From contig NC_079381.1 in assembly GCF_021018895.1 (NCBI RefSeq), forward strand, positions 10,425,001 to 10,489,000: a DNA stretch of 64,000 nt, given 5' to 3'. This DNA is from Seriola aureovittata. Taxonomy: Eukaryota > Chordata > Actinopteri > Carangiformes > Carangidae. Under the pieces are notes generated by a model. The model had not been told where the DNA came from. It made no database searches and worked only from the letters and a program-made list of their open reading frames with translations. Positions 26,420-37,674 of this stretch are shown one piece after another (position 1 is the stretch's first letter; every line of letters starts with the position of its first letter). The position numbers and the translations under genes were made by a program.

Positions 26420-26660
26420 TGGCACGACTGTGACCGGAGTCATCTCCCCTGTGTACCGCAATGAAAACAGAGAGCTGACAAACCGCTGTAGGCTGAGCGA
26501 CTACAGAGCAGACGGACAAGTTCTCATGTCTGTCCTCTGTAAATTTACCAAAGAGTCTGCTCAGTGTGCAAAGACACAGAGCAAGAGGAGGAAGGGCACT
26601 GAGGAAGAGCGTAGCAGCAGCAGCAGTCTGACTCCACCAAAGAAACGCCTCAGAGTGTGA
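26379..26660 (+). pseudogene. Unrecognised gene, exon 2 continuation in the +1 frame
   Basis: Open from 26379 to TGA at 26658-26660, in the +1 frame relative to the upstream coding frame, overlapping it by about 40 bases. It reads 'DTWRIDGTTVTGVISPVYRN' and then 'ENRELTNRCRLSDYRADGQV', followed by a Lys/Arg and Ser-rich tail ending 'PPKKRLRV', which looks like a nuclear localisation signal. No strong start lies inside it, so it is best seen as the C-terminal part of the same protein after a one-base frame change. Alternatives are a decayed gene, +1 frameshifting at the TGA, or a sequence error. No family is recognised. Confidence 0.5.
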
Positions 26661-27780
26661 TGGGATGGTCCAATATTTCTCAAGAACAAACCAGGACATC
26701 CTGCAGACCCTGCAGGCTCCAGACTATTTGGTGTTTTAAAGACATTTGACCTGCTGCAGCCCTTCAACACTGACATGGTTCAACAGTCAATTTTGGATTC
26801 ACAGGCCTCAAGTCATGCCTTGTAAATTTGACTGACCATGTCTGTGTTCTGGACTATTTTTTCTCCTCAGAGCTAGCCTGAGCGTCTGGCTGGGCTGATG
26901 AGGCCCCTGGTAGCATCTTGCACCGGGGCCCATGCGGCACCATATCAAACATATGGTTGACTGAGGAGACAGTACATTTGTATATAGTGTATGTAGCTTT
27001 TTTCATCATGGTTGTGGTACACAGGTCAGTGTTTTCAGTGAGTCTTGCAGTGACGTCTTTATTTCTTAGAGCTGGCCTGTGTGTCTGACATGATGGAGAC
27101 TACAGAAAGCACAACTCTGTTCCTGAGATAGGAGCTCTCATGGATGAACATTCAAGGAATTTAAATTAGATTTTTTTCTATATGCAAGATGAACTGGAAA
27201 CTACATTGCCTCTTGTTCAGTGTGTGTTGGGATAGATGCCTGTCTCCCCTGCAGCAAACAGCAGACATGTTCTGGATGGATCTCTTCATTCTTCTCTGCA
27301 GTAACAAATAAGTTTTATTGTGTTTTTCTTGTGCTAGAAACACAGAACTTTATTCAATGTTGCTGACTCCTCATCGTGCCAGATCAAGCCTCAGACCTCA
27401 TTCTGAGTGAGAAATGAGAAGCACAACAGGGAACCTCCCAGCTGCAGGGACTGAAAGTCAGAGCAACAACACTAATGATCCAACGACACACAGGACAAGC
27501 AGGAAGAACAGCCTGATGGGAGACGAGAGAGCAGACAGGAACACCTTGAAAGAAGCCAGTGATCATTTTTGCCAGCAGTGGACAGAGCGACAAACCCTGA
27601 TCAGTTTCTGAAGGATGAAAACCTGGGAGCCAAAACCTTCGCTTTGAAACGTCAGCCAGAATGAACACACTGGTTAAGTCCTTCACAGAGAATCTGTTAC
27701 TTCAATATATTGTGTTTATGTTGTAGAAAATATTACTAACACCTGAAGGTTTGTTTCTTTCCTCATCTTCGTATCTTCAT
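26661..27780 (+). other. Downstream part of the unrecognised gene; paired exon-like segments
   Basis: Non-coding on inspection. Two similar segments follow acceptor-like sites 199 bp apart: one begins at 26871 (AGCTAGCCTGAGCGTCTGG), the other at 27070 (AGCTGGCCTGTGTGTCTGA). They look like an old local duplication and have about the same spacing as the modules that follow. Confidence 0.45.
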
Positions 27781-27785
27781 ATTTA

Positions 27786-29079
27786 CGAGAGAAAAGAGAA
27801 GATGAGAGGAGACAAGAGGAGACAGCATGCAATGTGAACTCTCTCATCAAAGAAAGATAAGTACTCGCTTACTTTATGTTATTATCAAAATAATCTATTT
27901 TTTTCCCAATATTGTTGCATACTTCTTCCATTCTGAAGAGTTCTGAAATTACTAACTATTATTCTCCCTTATCTGCCATTTGTGTTTTAGAGAAAGAGAA
28001 GAGGAGCCGAGACAACAGGACACAGAGACAGCATACACTGTGAACCATCTTATACAAAAAGATAAATACATTTACTCTAATTTATTATCTAAGTTATTTG
28101 AATTCTTGAAACGTTAAATATATTTTTGTGGTGGATGAAGTTTTTTATTAACTATTCGCTCCGCTTGTCTGTCGTTTGTCTTTTAGAGAGAGGAAGAAAG
28201 GAGTCCAGACTAAAGCCAAATAGCAAGGAGACAGCGCGCACTGGGAACCCTCTTATACAAAAGATAAATATATTCACTCTAAGTTATTATCTAAGTTATT
28301 AGAATTCTTAAACAGTTAAATATTTAATATTTCTTCTGGTGGCTGAAGTTGTTTAGTAACTATTGTCTCTGCTTGTCTGTTGTTTGTTTTTTAGAGAGAA
28401 GAAGAAATGAGTCCAAACCAAGACAGCAAGTGTGCACTGTGTACCCTCTAAGATAAGTATACATTTATTCTCTGATATTATCAGAATGTCTTGGATCGAT
28501 AGTTTTTCTGTGAACCTTGTTGCTGAACTTATTAACTTGTTATTTCCTCTTGTTTTTTCTTTGTCTTTTAGGAGAGAGGAGACAGGCACTGTGAATCGTC
28601 TTATATGAAAAAGATAAGTATATATTATTCTATGTTACTATATGAATTTCTTTTTCTTTTTGCTTCACTGTTGAAGTTATTAACTGCCACTGTTGACAAA
28701 TGACAAAGTAATGACAAATCTCTCATTTGTCTTTTATAGCGACAAGAGGAAGCAAGACCAGCAGAAAGGAGACGACATTCACCCTCTCATTTAAATATAT
28801 ATAAGTATTCATTTATTCTATGACATTATAGTTCTTTTGTAATCCAGTTGCTTAACATGTAATAATTGTTATTTTCCCTTATTTGCTATTTGTGTTTTAG
28901 AAAGAGGAGAGGAGAAGATACAAGGGGAAAAGGAGACAACGTTCTCTGTGAATCCTCTTATTTAAAAAGATGAGTAATCATTTATTTATGTTATTATGAG
29001 AATGAATGCAGTGAAGAATACCTGCTCATGAAGTTGCTGAGATTTTTAACTGTCCGTCTTTATCTGTTTTTTTCTCCAG
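27786..29079 (+). repeat. Tandem array of about seven exon-like modules
   Basis: Modules repeat every 160-208 bp. Each has a T-rich tract ending in TTTTAG or similar, then a purine-rich block (GAGAGGAG-like), a 'CACTGTGAAC.CTCTTAT' block and a donor-like 'AAAGATAAGTA'. The purine blocks begin near 27788, 27991, 28187, 28395, 28572, 28740 and 28901. Inter-module parts are AT-rich and also similar between copies, notably those following the second and third modules. All tandem copies are degenerate. The acceptor side is kept much better than the donor side, where a consensus GT is replaced by AT. No long reading frame crosses the array. Confidence 0.75.
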
Positions 29080-29400
29080 ATGTCTCCTCCTCTGCAGCAG
29101 CAGCATCACAGTAGATCATCCCATCTGTCATCACACACAAAACCAGTCCAGTCTCACACAGTCTACACATTTATGCATGTTATGTTGGTATGGCATCTTC
29201 AAGGAGCTCTTTAAACCTATTTGGTAGAATTTCATTCCTTTGTTCAACTCATTTCATGATAATAACATTGTTTCATCTTTTTTATTATGATCAACTAATC
29301 ATAAAGGACCTCAATCAACAATGACTGTCTACTTCTAATAAGTATTTTCTGTGTAAACACATGAGGAGCAGTTTTTATATTTTTGTCTTGAATAAACTCA
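29080..29400 (+). terminator. Probable last exon and poly(A) signal of the plus-strand gene
   Basis: A good acceptor (T-rich tract, CTCCAG) precedes 29080. The short segment beginning ATGTCTCCTCCTCTGCAGC reaches a stop after 11 codons. AATAAA at 29391-29396 would end a transcript just downstream. Linkage to the gene starting at 24853 is inferred from strand and order only. Confidence 0.4.
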
Positions 29401-31949
29401 CATGAAGTTACACTGTGTGACGCTTTATTTCTACAAGGGTTTCAGTGGTTCCAGAGTTTAGTGTCGATTAAATAATAATCTATTTACATCACTGTGTGTT
29501 TAAGTGTGTTTAAAACATAGATTAAATGGTTGAAGGGCTAAAAACTATAAATCATTGTTAAAACATCAGTCAGTTTGATTTCCACAATAAAGGGTAATTT
29601 CTTTAAGTCAGTTGAACCGCATGAAAAATTCAAGAATATTTTGAGCCACTAATAATCAAAATAGTTTTTATTACAAATATGACAAGAAACCAGATGTCAG
29701 AAGTGCTGTGTTTGGTTCCAGGATATTTCTTAAATAGATGTTATTAGGTTCCGTTACTAAATCAAGGGATTTACTACTTCCTTCATAGCACATAAAAATC
29801 GGATTGAAAAGTATCTGCAACTCTTTATCTGCGTGCATGCAGTGTTTTCCTCACTGCAGCGTATGTGTGTGCAGCAACATGACTGTCTCCATACCTGCAT
29901 CTCCTTTCTCTGCGTGGACTGGTGGAAGAGGTCGGGTCAAGATCGGCCTAAAGTGAGATATTACTCCACATGAGGGCAAGCCAAGAAAACCGCAACTGGG
30001 AAATAAAGAGACTGTTAAAAAAACAAAAGTTACACTAAAATGTTTTTCATGTGCACAGTTCTTACTCTTTTTTTTTTTTTTTTGTTCATGTTATTGCTAA
30101 ACACAGTAGTAGTAGTTAGTTTAAGTGAGAAGCTGCTCCTGTGGTCAGGCCTCTGTCTCCTCCTCACTGGTTCAAGCAGAATACACTTCCACCTAGAATA
30201 CACTCAGACATTTCTACTGTAAAAACATCAGTGTTCATTCCAAACAAATCAGGGAATGCAGACATGTCTGCTGACAGGAATGTGCCATGTTTCCACACAG
30301 TCCATGTTCAAAGATGAATGTTAAAAGCTCACAGCTAACAAAGATTATACGAACTCTCAAACTGAAAAGCAAAAAATATATCAAGTTGCCAAAAAGTACC
30401 GTATGGTCACTTGGAAAATTGCTCCATGTAATTAGCTTGAGACTCAGCTCAGTCTGGCATCATTGGTCCAGCTTGGGTCTCTGTCAGCATCAACATCTGT
30501 CAGTATCCAAGCGTAACTTGGCAGAGTGAAGAGTTTTTCAGAGGCAGACACTGAAATCGTTCCACTGATACATGAAAGCAGACACTGCTTGGAGTCAGGT
30601 GTCTGGCCAGACTTTCATCAACAAAGAGGTCACACACAGGGACCAACTTCATTTTATTCCACCTACAGAGACCAGGCTGACCCAGACATGAGACACGGAG
30701 GACGGCCGACTCTTTGTGAGCCACCAGGTAGCTCATAATACAGGTAGTGACAGGTGCTGCTACACTGTCTGAATGAGCTGCTGTCTGTCATCTCTTAAGA
30801 CAGTGACTACATGGACGTTTCTGTTAGCTTCATCATCCCCACTGACTGCATCACTGGTACAGATTAAAAGGATTTATTTACCTGCTGGATTTTTCTTGTA
30901 TATTCCTCGCAACATGGGATTCTACAGAAAGACAAAAAGCTCACAGACAACGTACATTATTATGAAAAGATGCACAGGAAAATGCAACAATTACAAAAGA
31001 ACAAAACATGAGTGTCTGATGTCTCATTATGAAAATCCCTGTATCAGGATTAGCGTCCTGCCTAAGGAAGTTCTGGTAATCTCTCCCGACCTAAACTCAG
31101 ACATGTTATTGCTTATGTAAACCACCCTGAGTTACCCTGTATATAGAGTGTTATACAGAAAAACATTGAACTATGTAATCTCAGTAAACAGTGAAATTTC
31201 CTGTTTCTGAGCGAAGTGAGTCAGAAACATTGTGGTGGTTATAAAATTCTGATCTGGATTTTCAAAGTTATTTTAGCAGCATTCATTAAAGCCATTCACT
31301 AACAAAACAAATTGTGGAGACTATTTTTCAGGCAGATTTAAAAAAACAAAAAAAAAAAACAAGGTAGCATGCCTTTGTTGAAAAGAGATTTGACTTCTGT
31401 AATGAGATCTTTTCCAGTTTTCCTGAAATATAAACCACTTACATTTCCTCTGTGTGAAATGATAGTTTGTCTAAATGGTGTTTTTTGCCCCGCTTACAGT
31501 AATCCCATCTATTCTAATCCATGACTTCCCAAAGCAAGCAAACAAATCTTCCACACAACTCAACCTCAGTGAGTTTTATGCACTGACCTTCTAGTTTTAG
31601 CAGGGTTACAAACCACATGATTGGTGTTTTTGATATTCAAAACACATTCAATTTTCTGATTTTCTGGTTCTTGTAAAACATGTGTAGTCTCACATTTCAA
31701 AAACAAACATGACATTAATGGCAAATGACACACAGAGCAGAAAAGGCATGACTGCACGGTTCGTTGTGATGGAAGTGGTTGTGTGACTGAGCCGTTAGTC
31801 ACAGCATCAAAGCAGAAATGGTGTTCATGGTATAAAGCACTTACTGGAACCCCGGGTGTCCTGACGGCTCTGTGGGCAGACACACATACCGAATGTACTG
31901 GATCCAAAGGTCTGATCTCAGCTCATGTTCTCGATTACCAACCCTTTAA

Positions 31950-32060
31950 ACTTCATCCACCACATTTCCGAGGGCGATATCGTACTTTTTACTCCACTAG
32001 AATTATTTGTAGTATTATTTGTAGACGTACTAGTGACTTTACAGTTTAAGATTATACATA
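31950..32060 (+). repeat. Probable dispersed teleost repeat fragment
   Basis: The phrases 'ATCGTACTTTTTACTCCACT' and 'GTGACTTTACAGTTTAAGAT' resemble a repeat I remember as frequent in percomorph genomes. Boundaries are not visible. Confidence 0.4.
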
Positions 32061-35000
32061 AAAACATAATAAATTTATGATATACAAAACATTGTTAAAG
32101 ATTAAACAATTGTTTCTCAATATTTTTGGCTCTACATCAGTGTCTAATTGGGGCTCCTTGTCATGTCTATGAGATGTTACCAGTTCCCCTCTAAACCTCT
32201 CACATGGTTTAATCTAAATAATAATAATTGGCCGAAACAAGTTTAGAAATAAATCCAAAAAATTAAAATGGATTTTTGTATCAGAACTTTTTTTCTTCTT
32301 TCCTCTCCCATTAATCATATAGGTAGGATTTTGAATGCAGGACTTTTACTGTTAATGGAGTATAGTTTTGCGTTGCTGTATTAGTCTTCAGTAACTAAAG
32401 GATTTTTCAACGCTGTTGACTAGGGGATATTGCTAATCTCCCTGTACATTTTCAATAAATTACCCAGTAATTTTACACAAAATCTATGTAAGACTCTTGG
32501 AAAACATTATTATATCGCAATACTTCCCCCATAATGAATAATTCAACAGATTACAATAAAAGATACAATAAAAGACAGAGCAGGAAAGACTGATTTCTCC
32601 ATATTGAAGTATTCCAATTTTACAGAAAGAATGTTAAAAAACAAAATGTAAGATCCAGTCTAAGGAACATTTAAACTGACATTAGCATGTATTTGTTTTT
32701 TTTTTTTTGTTTTTAATCTATTTACATTAAACTGTATTGCTAAATAAAGTTGATAAAGTCTGCCATTTTGCATCACTCTTTCCAGGCAGTGGTGAGTTTT
32801 AGATTGTTGGTTTCACATACTTCTCTCTATCATTTGGACATGTGGAAAGTTATCTGGCAAGCTGAACAGTTTGTTCTACTGTGGGTTTGATTTACTGGTG
32901 TATTGGTAAAAACAACAACATAACACATTTTCATTTTTTTGCTCATTTCACTTGCAAAATGCTGAAAAACAAAATCTGGTTAAAATGTGATACCTCTCCC
33001 ACCACGTTTCTGGCAGGACTGTCACCAGTTGAAGTCAAAAGTTGATTATGAGCTGTTTATTGCTCCGAGTCAGTGTTAGGTAAAGACAATAATAATTATC
33101 ATTCCTACTATTATCATTCCAACTCCACCCTCAACTTCCAGACCTCTCCATCTCTCTCTCTTTTCCTCTGATGTGTATGCAGATCATTAGTTTTCATGAT
33201 GGCATGCTTCAGTTAATGCCTCAGTTGTCTGTCACTGCCAGAGGTGTCGAAGTAAAAGTTGACTGCTACTGATGTTGATCCTTTACTGCTGCACATGTGC
33301 TTCAAGGTGTCTAGCTTTTATTTTATTGATAATATTTAAAAAAAAAAAAAACACATGTCCAAATTAATCTCTCTTTGTTTCTTAGATTATTTCATAACTC
33401 CATTATTACAGAAGTTAACCTGATCGAGGTTGGTGGTTGAAGGGCCTCATCTGTTCTGCATTAGCGCTGCAGCAGACACTAGACTGTTTTTCCTCAGGTT
33501 TGAAGGAGGTTTTTTTTTGTTTAAATGACCAGATCCAGCGCAACATGTGAATTTCCCAACAGTTTCTCCTGGGATTATCGAAGCAGATATTCACCGATGA
33601 CCCAGTCAGAATAGTAGGATATTAATTACAAACGTATTTGTAGACGTTTCCTTGGCTCATTTTACCTGAAATTCCAGATGTTTGAAAGGAACTATCTTCA
33701 TTCATTTAAAGCTCATCCTTCTTTGGAACGAGAATGGCTCTCATCGCTTTCTCTTCTCAGTCTGTTTAAGGTCACAGTTACAGGAGTAATTGGTATCACA
33801 ATAAAACATGAGTCAAAAGATTACTTTTTAATGGAGACACTGTCATGCCTCATTTCTTTCAAGGATTTAACCATACACATGTGCCAAAGGAAACACAGAG
33901 GTGGTTGATGATTTGATATGAAGTCTTGGGTTATGTTGTCATCATTAACTTATTGGCAGAATCGTGAAGGAGTCGCGAATTCCCTCCTGTTTGCATTAAT
34001 CTTTTATCTTGTCAGTGTTGACGGCCAAATTTTCATCAGGATAAAGTGGTTCAGTGCCTCTCTTACATTGAGTTTATAAGCATTTTACAAAAAGACAGTA
34101 AAACTTCAATAAGGTGCGGTGATGAGAAGACTCACCTAAAGCTCGCCTCTGTTCTTCTAGCTTAACTTCTCATTCAGCATTTCTTTCATAGATCTTTGAG
34201 AAAAAATGAAGCAGTTTATTTTCCATATTGTCAAACAAATCAGCGTCGACTGCAGCTGTTGCTATAAGAAATGTGAAATGTTTCAGATTTTAACAAAGTT
34301 ATACAACAATTACTATGTGAGCATAGTGAAAAACAAACCAAAAAAACAACAAAATCAAACTACAGTGCGTCATTGTAACTTGGTTTCGTCCATAAAATTC
34401 CCCAACGCTCTCTCCTAATGTTGTGTTTTTAACTGCTAGTTCTATCTCTCTGCTGTTTAAAACTTTTACAGCCTCAGGCCTCTGTATCCTGCAGTCGTGT
34501 CTGAGCTAGAACCGTGACCCCTCCACTCAGACGTGAGGCACACAAACATAGAGCTTATGTGAGACAGAGCTCTTTAAAGGCTGCTAAAAAAACGTATTGA
34601 AGAAACAATATTAATTTTACAAAAGACTATGAATCTTATCTAGACATATGAAGCAGCTCACATGTCGTACTGTTGAGACAGGCATTGTCACAAATGAGGT
34701 TTTCTAACTTGTCACTTCCGGCTCTGTATAGCTAGGCTAGCTTTCCCCTTGTTTTATTTGTGTTTGTTACGTTAGGCTACACACTTCCTGAAGTGAGCTC
34801 TGAGCTGCATGCAGAGAGAGCAAATTGATATCATCTCATGTAATCCCTGGTAGGAAAGCAAATATACATACTGTATTCCCCAAAATGCCTGCATGGCTAT
34901 CCCTTAAAGTTGTTGACCCTATCATCACTCTGGGAAAATGCACGGTATTCTGAACATTAAACATGTGGAATGAACTCTGTCATCACACTTTGTACTGTCT

Positions 35001-35239
35001 GCTCACTCTGACGATTCATAAATCAGCTGCGGTTGTGTGGTGTGAAGCTTCACAGGGTTTCTCCCTCTCATCTTCACGCTTGACTTTTAACAGACACCTG
35101 CCCGGCAGTCAAACGATGACTTAACTCACTTGTGCACTCTTTTTCCATTAAGCTTGATCTCCATCACACCAGAACATTTTTTTTGGGGGGGGTGGGGGTT
35201 TGGGTCAGCGGTAAAACCAGAATTGGTATTACTGCACAG

Positions 35240-35240
<1 letters not shown>

Positions 35241-35313
<73 letters not shown>
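35241..35313. repeat. Long (GA)n microsatellite
   Basis: Uninterrupted AG run of about 73 bp with a G-rich end, the longest pure dinucleotide tract here. It can form a purine-pyrimidine triplex (H-DNA). Confidence 0.97.
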
Positions 35314-35319
<6 letters not shown>

Positions 35320-35469
35320 GATGAAGGGGTGTGAAGGAATGCAGCTGTTCAAACAGCGCTTTGATTTAGTGGTCACGTCGCCCAGCGTGACTCACTCTGG
35401 CTCAAATACCGTGGAGATCACTCAGACGTTCATCCCTATGGTCCGGTGGTTTTCTGCTCTCTTTCGGCC

Positions 35470-35512
<43 letters not shown>
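35470..35512. repeat. (GT)n(AT)n compound microsatellite
   Basis: GT run passing directly into an AT run, followed by GTACATAT. It lies 160 bp from the (GA)n tract. Confidence 0.95.
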
Positions 35513-36050
35513 GTACATATGTGTGTGAGAGCTTTTTAAATGTGCCCAGTATTTGCTGCACCTGAACTTGATGAGTTGTGCTCATGTGGTAAGTTAAACC
35601 CACATGCACTCTATTTATAAAGCTTGTTACTTACACATGAACCACCTGAAATTCTAAATGTCAACAACAGAGATAATGCACTAATCAACCTCAAAAACAT
35701 CCACAGCTTGTGCTAATCTATGTTCTTCCTCATAGAGCATCTGCTCATGATAGAAGACCTAAACTCCCAGAGAGATGGAGGGATGAGAAAAATAGCTGCA
35801 AAAGAATATGGCAGTTTACTCATTTCCCTCCTTTATACTCCACAACCTTGGGACCAAGTCAAACCACGTGGAATATGTTACTAAATTTAAAAATTTCATG
35901 GGCCATCTAGTGCTAGTCAGTGTGTTTTTCCAGGCAGTGATAAAACATTTTGCAATCAAAGCCTCATACCTTTAGAACAACTCACCACCAGAAATATAAT
36001 CAGCAATTACTGTGCTTTTTTACTTTAAAGTAACACATGACACCTGTGAA

Positions 36051-36296
36051 TTAAAGGTGCCCCGAGTTATCTTGTAAACAAAGTTTCTGTTTACCCGCCA
36101 AAACACATTGTATCATGTATCTTTGAGGCCTGAAAAACCTGTTGTATTTCACCATTTCTTGGCTCGTTTTTCCGACACCTGTGGATCAGTGTGAAACCCT
36201 CGGCAGAATGTGCATAAGCGCAAGAACAAACAAAAACAGGGGCCTGCCTGTAAAAACATTGCTCTGTGGCGTAACTAGCGATCAGGGTACCTTTAA
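36051..36296. mobile_element. TTAA-bounded MITE-like element
   Basis: About 246 bp. The left end reads TTAAAGGTGCCCCGA; the reverse complement of the right end reads TTAAAGGTACCCTGA, which is 13 of 15 identical. TTAA at both ends fits the target site preference of piggyBac-type elements. There is no coding capacity. The inverted ends are seen directly; the superfamily is inferred from TTAA alone. Confidence 0.55.
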
Positions 36297-37628
36297 ACGA
36301 ATACGTTATTGTTGTGAGGTAAAGTCATCTTGATTTATTTTAGAGTCAGGTGTGTTTCAGCTTCTATTGATATCAGTTATTGTTTAGGTTTCAGTTTTAA
36401 TGGTATCAAGTACTGCTGAGTTTACCACTTCCAGTACAGTTATGTTTCATTAGCGTGTGAGCATAAATCTTATTGCTTTATATTACTGTGGAGTCTGCTC
36501 ATGATCAAGCAGTGCATATGTTATATATGACGACCTATTTTACCAATATCATAGTTATGTTGTTTTTTTGCACTGTAAAAGTCAAACTGGAAAAAGGAAT
36601 ATGTTTCTGTTGGCACGTTAGCTGATAGTGTCAACACCACTTGGCTGAGCACAATACATTAATTTGGGATGCCTTTTGTACCATTGTTCAAAGCTATGGA
36701 AAAACTTTCAGTGTGGTCAAAATTGACGAAATTGGAAAATAATTTGAAAATTTCTCCATGCTGTTACTTTACCCATTCAGTAGGGTTTCCAGCTTTTTTA
36801 TGTCTGCGGATAACGTTTGTTTGTGTTTCATGAATTTGTTCAGAAGTTATTTGCCTTTTAATGAGCCGCAAACGCCTACATGTATTCAAGTAAAACTGTA
36901 AAGATTCAAATCATCCTCTGATACAAATTTATTCATAACTTTTTCATCTTAACAGACAAACAGAATAAGAAAAAAACTTGTCCAGCTGTTGGCTACAGGT
37001 TATTATTTCAATTATACCAATCCAAATAACAAATCAAAGTGAAAATGAAAAGAAAAACATCAATCTGAATTAATCCAACAGGCTGGATGTGAGGCTAAAC
37101 AACTGGGCTAAATCATGAAGCCATAAATTGTGGGAAAAAGAGAAATATTCTCCAGATTAATGCTATGATTTTTAGTTCACTGCTTTTGACGGTGAACATA
37201 TCACAGGGGATTTAACATGGCGGCAAGCCTGTGTGAGCTGCCAAAAGGCAGGTTTCACATTGGAGAGAAAATCAGATCTGTTCTTCTAGAGAATTCTGTA
37301 ACCTGTCAGTCAACGAAAGGCATTTTAACAACATAACAAGCCTGAGAGGAGGCCAGAAATATGACAGGAGTAAATAAGTCTTGTTGGCCTGCATGGCAGC
37401 CTTTTATAAACCACAGCTTCTTGTACACAGCGACTGTCAGTCAGACCGCTCCCCTCGATCTCTGCTAACAGGGGTCAGTACAATCTAAAGAGCCACTCTG
37501 CCTTCCCTTTACTCTCCGACTGTGTCAACAGGCTGAGCGTAAGGTTTCAGTTTCCCCCGGTGCACTTCTCACCTGCGTCTCATTGAAGTCATGCCAAAAA
37601 TGATAATGTAAAAGTGGAGAGGAAAGTG

Positions 37629-37631
<3 letters not shown>

Positions 37632-37672
<41 letters not shown>
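37632..37672. repeat. (GT)n microsatellite
   Basis: GT run of about 41 bp, with a second shorter one at 37781-37800 ending in GCGCGC. Confidence 0.95.

Positions 37673-37674
<2 letters not shown>

Noticed and set aside
26191..26776. Minus-strand open frames opposite the unrecognised gene
   Set aside because: They mirror GC-rich coding sequence on the plus strand; no starts in good context and no splice logic.
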